NCBI RefSeq assembly: GCF_042453785.1
Contig: NC_091675.1
Span: 4,166,501-4,230,500 of the forward strand
Origin: Malus domestica
Taxonomy: Eukaryota; Streptophyta; Magnoliopsida; Rosales; Rosaceae
DNA length: 64,000 nt
Reading direction: 5' to 3'
Below are positions 11,994 through 22,929 of this stretch, one piece after another. Below the pieces are notes generated by a model. It saw only the letters and a list, made by a program, of their open reading frames with translations, was not told the origin of the DNA and did no database searches. The number at the start of each line of letters is the position of its first letter. The stretch's first letter is position 1. The translations under genes were made by a program, and so were the position numbers.

Positions 11994-13729
11994 CTAAGAA
12001 CTCACCACAAAAGCAGCCTGAAGATTAGAAATCATAACTGGGTACTCTCCCTTCTCATCATATTCAACAAACTCCCCAGCCGACAAGTCAATGTTCTCAA
12101 AATTTGTGCCACTCAACTACAAAAGAAATGAACACTAGTTTAAGTTTACATAAAGATGCAATACAATTAAACTTGGTGACAATTAAATGTTATTACAAGA
12201 AAAGATGGGGTCAAAAAAGGAAGCATCACAATTATCTGCGGTCCACATCTCGAATGTGCTATGCTCATAACATGATATGTAACAGTACTAACCGTGCAAC
12301 ATTTATAGGAAAGGACAGAGACTAAAGCTTTCTCACCAGAAACTAATAAGGATCAAAACACAAGCAAACAACAATACCAAAATAAGCTTTGAAAGGATAG
12401 CACAATACAAAACAGGAAACCAATCCTTAATGCTCACTGAAGTTAAAAAGTGAAGAACGAAAGAATTCAATATGTTGATGCACAAAATTCGGAAGATCTT
12501 GGACCAATGTAAATCCGACCGTGAATCACACAAACGCTCAAGAACACAAAGATGTATCGTGGTTCACCCCAATGTTTGGGCTACGTCCACACTGATGTTG
12601 ATTCCATTTACTGTATGAATGTATAGACTACAATAGATCGGCAAGGGAGATCTCTGTGAATGCAGCCCTTGCCATTTTGCTCTCTCTTTGACTGAGAGGG
12701 TATTGCCCTCTATATTGTTGCGAGGCTCTCTGGATGTGAGACCTTCTTCCCCCTTAATGAAGGTGAGGAGGATCCCTTTTATAGACTAAGGGTTTCCTCC
12801 TCTTACAAGGGTTATGAGCTCAGTAATGAGGCCCAATATATGGTACCAACAGGAGTCCCCCACGTCTTCAGTCAAGAGAGTCTTTTGGCTGGAGACTTCA
12901 AATCCAGTCCATGTACGGGCCGAAGTGACTAGATGTAGTCCAGAACTGGTACTTAATACAATGCAATGCTCAACATAAAGCAATACTCAGCTAGAAGTAT
13001 CACACGTTGCGAGACTGCTCAGCTGGAGGCGATGCTCGTTGCGAGGCTGCTCGGTTAGAGGCTATGCTCGCGGTGAGGCGGTTGCTCGGCTGGAGACGAT
13101 GCTCGTTGCGAGGCTGCTCGGCTAGAGGCTATGCTCGCTACGAGGCGGCTCGGCTCATGATGTTCCTCATTGCAAGTATGTACTTTATGTCAACGTGCAC
13201 TCAGTAAGAATTGATTCTCGACATGATTCGGGTCCGCTTGTCGGGTTCGCATATTAGGTCTATGTGTTAGATATTGGGTCTATGTGTTAGATCTGCGGAT
13301 CGGGTCCGCAAGTCGAGTTTTTGAGTTGGGTCTAGGCACATAGGCGTCCAAATAAGCGAGTGTCCGAGCAAGTGGATGTCTGGTCAGACAAGATATCACT
13401 GTTCGGACTAAATATTTGTCACCATAAGCATGTGGCCCATCAGTCTATAAATTGGTAGACTTCTTTAATCAGCAACAATGTTGATCAGTGGATCTAGTTG
13501 CTCAATAATTATTGACAGTATAAGTATGACTGTATAATGAATAAATCAAATTGACATAGTTTGTTAATGCAAAATATTGTACCATGTGCCTACTACAAAT
13601 AAATAATTTATTTAGTCGTGTGGTAAATCACATGTTGTATAAGTGACATAATTTAATGATAGTCACAATACTCTAGGCGATGAATAAATATTGTATAGGT
13701 ATTTGGGTTAAATATATGTCATTAGGTGA

Positions 13730-13763
<34 letters not shown>

Positions 13764-15776
13764 TATTATATTTTCCTTCGTGAGGCTGTTCTGGGATAGT
13801 GGGTTGTATTTGTCCCTTCATGATGAATGTTTCATCATAACGTTTAAATAATAAAGATTACTTTCATCATAACATATATCAATAACATATTAAATAAAAA
13901 AGATAAAGTTCTTATCTTTTGCATGAGGGTTGTCAACAAAAGCCATCCTCAGATTAAATAGTGAGTCGTATTTGTTCATTCTTGATGAAAGTTTCATCAT
14001 TTTTCAGAAGTTGGTGGGCATCTTCTGGTACACTTTGATGCTTTTCAATTTTCGAATATTAAGGACGGCACGCGTTTCACGAACTCGTCGGATGAAGAGG
14101 GGATATTACCATTGAGGTGAAACTTTCTCTCCACCTGCTCACTTCTTCCTCAGGTCAAATCATCAGCAAATTAGTCTCTTCAACTTTGACCATCAAGGTT
14201 GCCCTGCCCACTGCTCCCTCCACTCCCATACGACCCATCATCCGCCGCAGTCTGCCACACCGACTACCACGCCTGCGACGGAGGCTGCACGCCGTAAACC
14301 CCAGTGGGGTCCATCGCAGGCCTCCCAATCATCATCCCCCCAGGGCCACCAGCCGGCTGACCCATCGGTGGATAGAAATACGACACCCCACTCGCGTTCA
14401 TCTGTGGGTGTTCGAAAACCTTCTCCTTTGAATACATGACCCAGGTGTCCACCACAAGCCGCACATGTAATTTCAGTCCTCATTCCATCTGGGTCTGGGT
14501 TAAAATTTATGGCCCCAGGAAGACCCTCATAAAAAGCTGGCCAGCCACAACCAGAATTAAATTTGGTTGTGGATCTGTAGAGAGGAGTCTCGCATCCTGC
14601 ACAGTTATAGATTCCCTCCTCAAAGAACTTGTCATATTCTCTGGGCATCCTGTACAGTTATAGATTCCCTCCTCAAAGAACTTGTCATATTCTCCTGTGC
14701 CTGGATACTTTGTGCCTTTCTACCTCAGAATCCAAAACTGCTCGGGAGAGAGCACGGTCCGCCACTCTTCCTTAGACTTCTGAGCCGACCTAAGTGCAAC
14801 CATGGCTACAACTACCCCGCCACAAAAGCTCCGCTTACGGTGGTGCAAAGACCCAGCAGCGGGTATAACGCTTGCGATGGGTTTTGGAGGTAAAGTTGTG
14901 AAATGGGTTCGGAAGAGAGAAGCAGGTTTAGGGCTTGGAGGGCGGAGAAGGTTGGAGAAAGTTTGGTTTTTGTGACTTTTCTGTAAGAGGATAGCAGATT
15001 GAGAGAGAGAGAGCTAGAGAGTTTGAGGTCTGCGAAGGTTTTCTGGAAAAGCCCAAGGAGGGAGGTTTTGGGTTCTTGGGTTGTGCAGATTCATGGTGGT
15101 GAGATGAAAAAAATGAAAGAGAACCAACATAGCTTTTTGTGTCGTTTCCCACAGACGGCGCCAAAATGTTGATGCACAAAATCCGGAGGATCTTGGACCA
15201 ACGTAAATCCGATCGTGAATCACACAAAACGCTTAAGAACACAAAGATGTATCGTGATTCACCCCAATATTTGGGCTACGTCCACACTGATGTTGATTCC
15301 ATTTACTGTATGAATGTATGGATTACAATAGATCGACAAGGGAGCTCTCTGTGGATGCAACCCTTGCCATTTTGCTCTCTATTTGACTGAGAGGGTATTG
15401 CCCTCTATATTGTTGCGAGACTCTTTGGATGTGAGACCTTCCCCCCTTAGTAAAGGTGAGGAGGATCCCTTTTATAGAGTAAGGGTTTCATCCTCTTACA
15501 TGGGTTATGAGCTCAGTAATGAGGCCTAAAGACGAGGCTTAATATATGGTACCAACAGGAGGAGGAAGTGAGCAGGTGGAGAGAGCGCTTCACCTCGATG
15601 GTAATATCCCTTCTTCCTCCTACGAGTTCGTGAAACGCATGCCGTCCTATATATTCGAAAATTGAAAAGCATCAAAGTGTACTAGAAGATGCCCACCAAC
15701 TTCTGAAAAAGAATGAAACTTTCATCATGAAGGGACAAATCCAACCCACTATCCCAGAACAGCCCTACGAAGGAAA

Positions 15777-15839
<63 letters not shown>

Positions 15840-16039
15840 GGCTAAGCAGAGCTTGGCATCTGAGAATGGCTTTTGTCGACAACCCCATGCAAAAGATAAG
15901 AACTTTATCTTTTTTATTTAATATGTTATTTATATATGTTATGATGAAAGTAACTTTTATTATTTAAACGTTATGATGAAACCTTCATCATGAATGGACA
16001 AATACAACTCATTATCCCAGAACAGCCCCACGAAGGAAA

Positions 16040-16070
<31 letters not shown>

Positions 16071-18767
16071 TATTCATCACCTAGTGACATATATTTAACC
16101 CAAATACCTATACAATATTTATTCATGACCTAAAAGTATTGTGACTGTCATTAAACTATGTCACTTATACAACATATGATTTACTACACGACTAAATAAA
16201 TTATTTATTTGTAGTAGGCACATGGTATAATATTTTGCATTACCAAACTATATCAATTTGATTTATTCATTATACGGTCATACTTATATTGTTATTTATT
16301 GTCAGGAATTATTGAGCAACTAGATCCACTGATCAACATTGTTGCTGATTAAACAAGTCTACCAACTTATAGACTGATGGGCCACATGCTTATGGTGACA
16401 AATATTTAGTCTGAACAGTGATATCTTGTCTGACCGGACATCCACTTGCTCGGACACTCGCTTATTTGGACACCTATATGCCGAACCCAACTCAAAGACC
16501 CGACTTGCGAACCCGATCCGTGGATCCGACACATAGACCCAATATGCAAACCCGACAAGAGCGAATCATGTCGATAATCAACTCACACTGAGTGCACGTT
16601 GACATAAAGTACATATTTGCAATGAGAAACACCACGAGTCGAGCCGCCTCGTAGCAAGCATAGCCTCTAGTCGAGCAGCCTCGCAACGAGCATCGCCTCC
16701 AGCAGAGCAACCGTCTCGTCGTGAGCATAACTTCTAGCCGAGCAGTCTCGCAACGAGCATCGCCTCCAGCCGAGCAATCTCGCAACGTGTGATACCTCTA
16801 GCCGAGTATTGATTTATGTTGAGCATTGCCTTGTGCTGAGTACCAGTTCTAGACGATATCTAGTCACTTCGGCCCGTACATGAATTGGATTTGAAGTCTC
16901 CAGCCAAAAGACTCTCTTAACTGAAGACTTGGGGGACTCATGTTGGTACCATATATTGGGCCTCGTCTTTGGGCCTCATTACTGAGCCCATAACCCATGT
17001 AAGAGGAGGAAACCCTTACTCTATAAAAGGGATCCTCCTCACCTTCAGGGAGAGAAGAGAGTCTCAAATCCCTTTCACAACAATAGAGGGCAATACCCTT
17101 TTAGCCAAACAGAGAGCAAAATGGCAAAGGCTGCATCCACAGAGAGCTCCGTTGCCGATCAATTGTAATCCATACATTCATACAGTGAAATGGAATCAAC
17201 ATCAGTGTGGACGTAGCCCAAACATTGGGATGAACCACGATAAATCTTTGTGTTCTTGTGCGTTTGTGTGATTCACGGCCAGATTTATGTTGGCCCAAGA
17301 TCATCCGGATTTTGTGCATCAACACAATACATGAATAATTATGTTGATAATTATGATGTTTGTACCACATTTACTGATCACCTCTCTCAAATAGCAGGAC
17401 TTTTATACATATGTGCTGAAGTTCATGGAGGTACAGGGATTCAGTGCTTAGGAATGTTCACACAAATATTATTTATAAGCTCAATGTCCAACAAAAGGCA
17501 CCTTTTGGCCTCAAGTACAATGAGAAGTGTTCATTCGATATGCTATATGATTGAAAGTTGCGTGTGAGGAAGAGAAACTTACAGACTTAGCTTTCCAGCC
17601 ACCACCAAATACATAGTCCACAGGTTCATAACCCCTGCACTCAAACATCATCAATGGGGCGAACTGCCTGGCTTCACTTGTTTCCTGGGTCAGTGGCTTA
17701 CCTCGACCTGGGTGCATCATAATCATTCCATCGCGCTCACAAAACTTGCACTACAAGGGAAAAATTTGCAAAATCACCAACCATGTATAACAAACTTAAA
17801 CAGAAAATATTTTGTGTAAAACCAAACATAGGAAGAAACCCCATACCCATACGATCAAAATTCAAATTAAGAAATAGGAATAATGTAGCCATCAAAATCG
17901 ATAAGTTGCCCACATGTCACAACACAATTTCAAACAGAACTATCTCAAATCAAAGTGACAAATATGGCCAATTCATGTACGATCGGAGCTCTACGAACAA
18001 CTAAAAAATCTGAAATGCTCACTAAACCAAACGCAAGTATCGATAATAATTCTTATCAGTCAAACAACAAACGGGATAAGAAACAATTTCACACAAACTG
18101 TATACAACCAAGTTGAAACCTACCTATGTAAAACATCACCCAACATCCCATTCTCAGAGGCATACATCAAATTGATTGAACACAGGGTAAGCAGAACGAA
18201 ATGGGAATCTCAAGGTCGTTTTTACAACAATTAGGCACTCAACAAACACGACATTTCACTAATTCACGCAAGAACAAGCGAAAACACAATAATCCTTGGA
18301 TTTTCTCACTAAACCCTAAACCCTTTACTTACAAATCCCCTTACAAATCCCCTTGTGTAATCAGTAGAGAGAAAGAGGGATTACCTTCTGGATAAGATTG
18401 GCGGTTCCTTTGCCGACTGGAAGCGGAACAGTCTCGTTCAAGCTCACACAAGTTTCTCTCTGGCTCACCTCTCCACACCTCTCACATTTCAGCTACAAAT
18501 TCACAGAATAATAAATAAATAAAGAATCGTCTCAATACTTTTTATAAGCATCAGCAGAATTAGCGACTTAAAATCGACATCGATTCGAAGCCAGAAACCC
18601 TAGAAAACGAGAACGCAAACTGAAATAGCAAAAGGAAACGCATCAGACGGAAATGGAGGTCTGACCTTGAAGAGATAGGAGAAGTTGGGGTCGTCGCAGC
18701 CGTCCTGAGGCTGGAGGTCGGTCAGGTTCTCGAGTTCCGCGGTGATCTGGAACAGGAATTTCACCAT
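11994..18767 (-). CDS. CXXC zinc-binding protein, DUF866 (C1orf123/CZIB-like)
   Basis: Four exons, 18767-18666, 18492-18385, 17750-17583 and 12116-11994, all joined in phase 0 by GT-AG introns, encode 166 residues. The start MVKFLFQITAELENLTDL is typical of eukaryotic DUF866. Two CXXC motifs, C37-E-R-C40 and C71-K-F-C74, sit where the family binds one zinc ion. Downstream are the conserved FECRGYEPVDYVFGGGW and GTNFENIDLSAGEFVEYDEK. Length agrees with human C1orf123 (about 160). The family is small, soluble and deeply conserved; its role is poorly defined (human CZIB). The third intron is 5.47 kb because of a composite LTR element at 12473-17324. The exons and splice sites around it look intact, so the gene should still work if this intron is removed. 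Confidence 0.92.
12473..12851 (-). repeat. LTR copy A (3' LTR, left end)
   Basis: Minus-strand LTR reading from TGTTGGTACCATATATTGGG to GTGCATCAACA. The upstream (higher-coordinate) neighbour is a purine-rich tract, GACGTGGGGGACTCC on the minus strand, as expected before a 3' LTR. It contains a TATA-like TATAAAAGGGATCC. Confidence 0.85.
14180..14410 (-). pseudogene. Captured NF-YC C-terminal fragment
   Basis: Cargo in the LTR element, in the element's sense orientation. The minus strand encodes a Gly/Pro/Met-rich stretch ending with QAWQSVWQTAADDGSYGSGG and GQGNLDGQ. This closely matches the C-terminal tail of plant NF-YC2/3/9 subunits of the CCAAT-binding factor (QAWQSVWQT..., GSGGSSGQGSLDGQ). 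The histone-fold domain is absent. It follows directly on the MsrB-like fragment without an intron between them. It is an inactive fragment rather than a gene. Confidence 0.75.
14410..14800 (-). pseudogene. Captured methionine sulfoxide reductase B fragment
   Basis: Cargo in the LTR element, sense to it. The minus strand encodes EEWRTVLSPEQF, then EYDKFFEEGIYNCAGC, TTKFNSGCGWPAFYEGLPGA and MRTEITCAACGGHLGHVFKG. These are the signature zinc-binding CXXC pairs and core of plant MsrB proteins, which reduce methionine-R-sulfoxide. The C-terminal part with the family's catalytic cysteine segment is replaced by the NF-YC-like sequence. The coding parts run together without introns, which suggests capture from mRNA. 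The copy is rearranged and treated as a fossil. Confidence 0.82.
15146..15163 (-). other. Primer-binding site of the LTR element
   Basis: Three bases after the end of LTR copy B on the minus strand is TGGCGCCGTCTGTGGGAA, the position and TGG start expected for a tRNA primer-binding site. Similar sites occur in plant Ty3-type elements. The priming tRNA was not identified. Confidence 0.65.
15167..15557 (-). repeat. LTR copy B (5' LTR, centre)
   Basis: Minus-strand LTR, TGTTGGTACC at 15557 to GCATCAACA at 15167, followed by the primer-binding site, so it is the 5' LTR of the minus-strand element. It contains an extra short segment near 15530-15540 relative to copy A that is present in copy C. 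Confidence 0.85.
15783..15835. repeat. (TA)n microsatellite
   Basis: More than 20 TA units in the inverted arm of the LTR element. Shorter TA runs occur in both arms at about 13736-13761 and 16045-16070, at the same place within the element, next to the phrase CGAAGGAAAATATAATATA. Confidence 0.9.
16941..17324 (+). repeat. LTR copy C (3' LTR, right end, inverted)
   Basis: Plus-strand LTR reading from TGTTGGTACCATATATTGGG to GTGCATCAACA, preceded by the purine-rich tract GACTTGGGGGACTCA. It is the inverted partner of copy A and ends directly at the right CAATA target duplication. Confidence 0.85.
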
Positions 18768-18894
18768 TTTTGGATTTTGACGTAAATCTTAAACTACTCT
18801 CTCTCTCTTCCCTTCAAGTCTCACCTGTGTACTGTGTGTGTATATGAATACCTCTGACTCGCTCCCATAACATTTTAGTAATTAATTTTAACTT

Positions 18895-19035
18895 AGGCTT
18901 TGAGTTTTAACGATAAGAACAAAATAAAAAGTAAAATGAATAGTACTATGATTGACTTTTTAGTGTAAAAATATAGTTTTTCGTTAAAGTGAACAATACC
19001 AAAAGCTTTTCGTTAAAATTCCCTTTTAACTTTCG
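18895..19035. mobile_element. Short inverted-repeat element, family 3 copy
   Basis: Contains TTAACGATAAGAACAA, then ACTTTTTAGTGTAAAAATAT and TTTTCGTTAAAG near the end. The same series of phrases occurs in inverted orientation at about 32030-32165 and in a diverged form at about 22618-22712, so it is a dispersed repeat. Confidence 0.5.
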
Positions 19036-19217
19036 TAAACAATTCAAGTAAGTACTTAACCCATTTAAATGTCATATCCATTAAGCGTCAATTAAATTTA
19101 TGTTAAATTAATAAAAATTTACTTTGTTCGTAAAATCAAAAGAAGGTCATGAAAGCTTGACCTCCACTAAGGCCAACACACAACCGCCCACACCACCCTA
19201 CAACTCGAGACCACTCG

Positions 19218-19220
<3 letters not shown>

Positions 19221-19274
<54 letters not shown>
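19221..19274. repeat. (TA)n microsatellite
   Basis: About 25 TA units interrupted once by a G near 19260. Confidence 0.9.
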
Positions 19275-19861
19275 GCGGCTGTGTTTGGTCAAGAAAAGTA
19301 TCCACTTCACATCATCACCTACGGATCACATAGAATCTCAACATATGCTAGCAAAGAGGCAAATATCGTGGTAGATGCACTTGTTTGAAATGTTTTAAAA
19401 AGTTGATACAAATTTGAAATGACACTAAAAGTTGAGGAGTTTCAGATACTTAATCATTGTTTTTACTAATATGATTTTGTCAAATTTTTACAGTACTTTT
19501 TTATGTGCTTGTGAAAAATATTACTAATTATATAAAAATACTCTAACTTTTGAGTTGGAGGAAATAGAGTGACAACTTTTCAAGTTTTGAGATGTGGTGA
19601 CTTACACGTGACAATCCAAAAAATTGAAAATAAAAAAGAAGTGAAATTTGCATGATTGGAAGTTGAATCATGCAAATTATTTCGCAGAAGTGTAGTTGGC
19701 AGAAATGATTTGGATGTCTGCTTAATCACATGCTGCACATTCTGCAGAGACAATGTCCTTTAAATAGATCCAGCTCCCGCTGGGCTCTTCATATCTTAAT
19801 CTCATCTTAATTACATATTCAAAGTAATTAATTAATTATTAGTTTAGTTAATTAACAACAA

Positions 19862-22069
19862 ATGGGGAAAGGGTTGTGTTTTGGTGAAGTGATGATTAGA
19901 TTAAGGGGGATGGTAATTATGTTGGGAGTGGCTGTGACTCTGATTAGATGTGGGGTAATTGTGGAGGGTGATGTGTTCTCTAACCACAAGATTTTGGAAG
20001 CCGAAAGAAAATTAACCCAACTCAGAAAGCCTGCAGTTAAAACCATTCAGGTATGAATTTACTCACTTCATAAATTTCACTTGCACAGAAAAACCCCAAC
20101 ATATATTAACTCTGATTGCTTGTAGAGTGAAGATGGTGATATTATTGATTGCATTGACATTTACAAGCAGCCAGCTTTTGATCATCCTGCTCTCACCAAC
20201 CATACCATCCAGGTAACTTTGATCTAATTCGATATATTTTAGGGTAAAAACGTGTATTAAGTACGAACATCTACAAATGACTCATCTGATGGTGTAGTAG
20301 ACTCATAAAGTAATTATACCATTTATGCTAGGCGAAATATACCACTCAGTGGACCATGACGGTGCTATTTTCTAGTGTTCGTGTTAAGTACGTGTTAGTA
20401 GGATAACCGTCCTCGATTTTTCAACATAACAAGTGGTATGAATAATCTTCCGTTATCAGATGGCACCCACGTATGATCCAAGAAGGGAGAGAAAGACAGT
20501 GACAAAAATGGACAGATTGAAGAAAAAGAATGAAGAACAATCTTCCAGGATGGTGAAGCAAAAATGGAGGAAAAGTGGAAGCTGTCCTCCGGGAACAATC
20601 CCGGTCCGACAAGTCCGGAAAAAGGAACTGCTGAGAGCTAGCTCCGTTAAGGACTATGGAAGGAAGAAGCAAAGCACTGTGTCTCGTCATGCTGCAGCTG
20701 CACAGTTTGGTGACAACAAAACCGTGAACGTTCTAAGAGCAAACCACTCGGTACATTAACTCCTCAGTATCACATTTTAATTCATTGTTGAAATTAATTA
20801 TAAATTTACACGTCGTTGGTTTGGGACTGCTTCTCTTGAAAGCACTTATGCTCATAAGCATTTTCTCTATCTGAAACACTTTATGAATTTTTTTTATCAA
20901 AATCTAAGTGCTTTGTGAAGAAGCATTTGACATATGCTTTTACAGAAAGCGCTTATGTGACTCTTGGGCATACCCTAAGCGAAATCATTTCCAAACCCTT
21001 TTTAATTTCTGACTGTGTTAATTAATTTGAATTGCAGAAGGCAATATTGCTTACAGTAGGGTACAGATATACTGGAGGCAAAGGAGATATCAAAGTTTAT
21101 AACCCAATGGTTGACCTTGATGATGATTACAGTACTTCTCAAGTTAGCCTCCTAAATTCACGTGAGATGGTTGAATCAGGATGGGCGGTATAACATAACT
21201 GCATAACACCTTCCACTTTCATGTTCTTGATTTGAAATCTTTTACATGGTTGTTGTGAATCCCTCTTCAGGTGAATCCGAGCGTCTACGGAGATAGAGAG
21301 ACTCGATTTTTCGTGTATTGGACTGTAAGCAGACATGAATCACAAGTTCACAACTGAGTTTTTCGTGATTAATTCCACTGGCTAGGGTTAATTGCACTTC
21401 TGATGTTCCCTGCAGGCTGATGATTCAAAGAAAACAGGTTGCTTTGATCTTACTTGTCCTGGATTTGTTCAAGTTAGCAACAAGGTCGCTCTTGGTGCAG
21501 CAATTTATCCAGTATCTTTTCCTCATGACCTTCCATATGAAATAATCGTTTACGTCTTCAAGGTAATATGAACAGTTTAACAGCATACCATATCACATTA
21601 ACAGCTTAACAACATAACGTATTAGATTAACAATTTAACAACATAACATATTAACTAAATTCCTTTATGTTTTGCCTTTCAAATTCAGGATCCGGTGACA
21701 AGCAATTGGTGGGTGCAATATGGGGAGAGCATTTACGTCGGATATTGGCCGCCACAGCTGTTCCTTGCTTTGAGTTATCATGCAACTAGTGTGGAGTGGG
21801 GAGGTGAAGTTTACAGCCCAAGAGTTGGAACTACTCCTCACACAGAAACAGACATGGGAAGCGGACAGTTTGCTGATTTTGTTTGGGGGACTTCAGGTTC
21901 AGTAAAAAGAATCCGAATACACGACAATTCGCCTGAGCTGAAATTGCCGGAATACGCTGATGTGTACATGGACGAGTTCAACTGCTATGATGTCAAGTAT
22001 CTAGTAGATTATGTTGAAGAACCTGAGTTCTATTATGGAGGGCCTGGTAGAAATCCTATGTGTCCTTAA
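19862..22069 (+). CDS. Neprosin-domain protein A (DUF4409 + DUF239)
   Basis: Seven exons: 19862-20050, 20126-20212, 20460-20750, 21038-21187, 21271-21324, 21416-21562 and 21689-22069, all phase 0, encode 432 residues. Residues about 10-36 are hydrophobic (signal peptide/anchor). Exons 1-3 carry the neprosin propeptide ([20 protein letters not shown], then [20 protein letters not shown]). Exons 4-7 carry the neprosin domain: [62 protein letters not shown] and [10 protein letters not shown]235 (ESGW) and E342 (EWGG) are 107 apart, close to the 109 between the catalytic glutamates E188 and E297 reported for Nepenthes neprosin, so a secreted glutamic peptidase is plausible. The start was chosen because it opens the exon with the hydrophobic leader. 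A basic linker rich in K/R lies at about 100-125. Confidence 0.88.
20814..21003. mobile_element. Possible hAT-type MITE in intron 3 of neprosin A
   Basis: An AT-rich segment begins GGTTTGGGACTGCTTCTCTT and ends with ATCATTTCCAAACCCTTT, its imperfect inverse, with GCACTTATG/CATAAGCATT and GCTTTTACAGAAAGCGCTTA motifs inside. It resembles the element in intron 2 of the exonuclease/KH gene. Confidence 0.4.
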
Positions 22070-22929
22070 AAGGGATACCTCTTGCTTTTGTATTCACCTA
22101 GATATTTTTCTTATTTTCCACTAATGCGATTTCAATCTAACGTACAATGAGGATGAATCAAACCGTTCATTTCATCATTGAAAGAACATCTCTAATCATT
22201 CATATGTGTTGAACGAATTGACAGTTTTGGCAATATATGGCATCCTCATGATGAACTGTCAATTTGTTTTTAATTTTTAGATCACTAAATAGTCTTCCAA
22301 TCGTATGATTTTTTCCAAGGTTTATCTTGAGATGACGATTAAAAGAATCTACGGTTATGGAAATGATGGAAGTATTATCCATTGCAAAATTGTTCATTAG
22401 TTAACATCTTATATTTCCACCAGAGTGGCATATCTTCGATTTCTGCTCAGAAGGTACCAACCAGATTAAATTTTCAAAATCTTTACCAAAGTGGCATATT
22501 TGAGATTTCCAAATAAATTTTATGTTTTCTGAATTTCCACACTTTTTTATAGCATCACAACAGTTTGATTCACTGAATACAGAAGTCAGAAGTAACCCCA
22601 AAATTTAAAAAAAAAACTTTAGTTTTAATGAAAAATGACAACTAAAGGTGTAAAAATGTGATTTTTTGTTAAAAATAAACAATGCCGGGAGTGTTTAGTT
22701 AAAACTCTCTTTTTTCCTTTCCATACATGCAAACTTCTCCAGCTCATTGTGTAAGCCTGCATGAATTGTTCATTTGACACATGGACTAAAACTGAAGCCA
22801 TGACGCATATGCATGCACTGTATATAATCAAGACATTCTTATCTTCCTCCTCTCAAACCAGACACTTTCCTCTTCCCCTCTCTCTCTCTCTCTGTGTGCA
22901 AGATTGAGCGAGACGCCGAGAGATCGAAG
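22070..22929. other. Spacer between the two neprosin genes
   Basis: 3' flank of gene A and promoter of gene B. A diverged family-3 repeat lies at about 22618-22712. A CT repeat just before the start (22876-22895) is in the 5' UTR of gene B. No other gene is visible. Confidence 0.6.
22821..22828 (+). promoter_or_regulatory. TATA box of neprosin gene B
   Basis: TATATAAT within CACTGTATATAATCAAGAC, about 105 bp upstream of the start codon. Confidence 0.6.

Larger units (their letters stand above)
12473..17324 (-). mobile_element. Composite palindromic non-autonomous LTR retroelement
   Basis: Fossil LTR element in an intron of the DUF866 gene. Three LTR copies (12473-12851, 15167-15557, 16941-17324) are bounded by TGTTG...CAACA. 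Read on the minus strand, the middle copy is the 5' LTR; it is followed by a primer-binding site (15163-15146, starting TGGCGCC), a cargo-bearing interior, a purine-rich tract and the 3' LTR at 12851-12473. From about 15560 to 17324 an inverted copy of the 3' part (interior end plus LTR) is joined to the 5' LTR, so both outer ends are LTR 3' ends. The same 5-bp CAATA flanks the whole unit (12468-12472 and 17325-17329). No gag, protease, integrase or reverse transcriptase is recognisable, so it was moved by another element's enzymes. The three LTRs differ visibly from each other, so it is not very recent. Confidence 0.85.
18840..19861. other. Spacer upstream of neprosin gene A
   Basis: Divergent promoter region between the DUF866 gene (-) and neprosin gene A (+). 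It contains a family-3 repeat and a long TA microsatellite (19221-19274). TTTAAATAGATCC at about 19758-19770 could serve as the TATA element of gene A, roughly 100 bp before its ATG. Confidence 0.5.

Noticed and set aside
14238-14648. An apparent methionine sulfoxide reductase B gene
   Set aside because: It lies inside an LTR element, lacks the normal C-terminal part, is fused to NF-YC sequence and has no gene structure of its own. It is recorded as captured cargo instead.
12473-17324. Large DNA transposon with 1.7-kb terminal inverted repeats
   Set aside because: The ends are LTRs with TG...CA boundaries, next to a primer-binding site and purine tracts, and the target duplication is 5 bp. 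These fit an LTR retroelement with an inverted duplication better.
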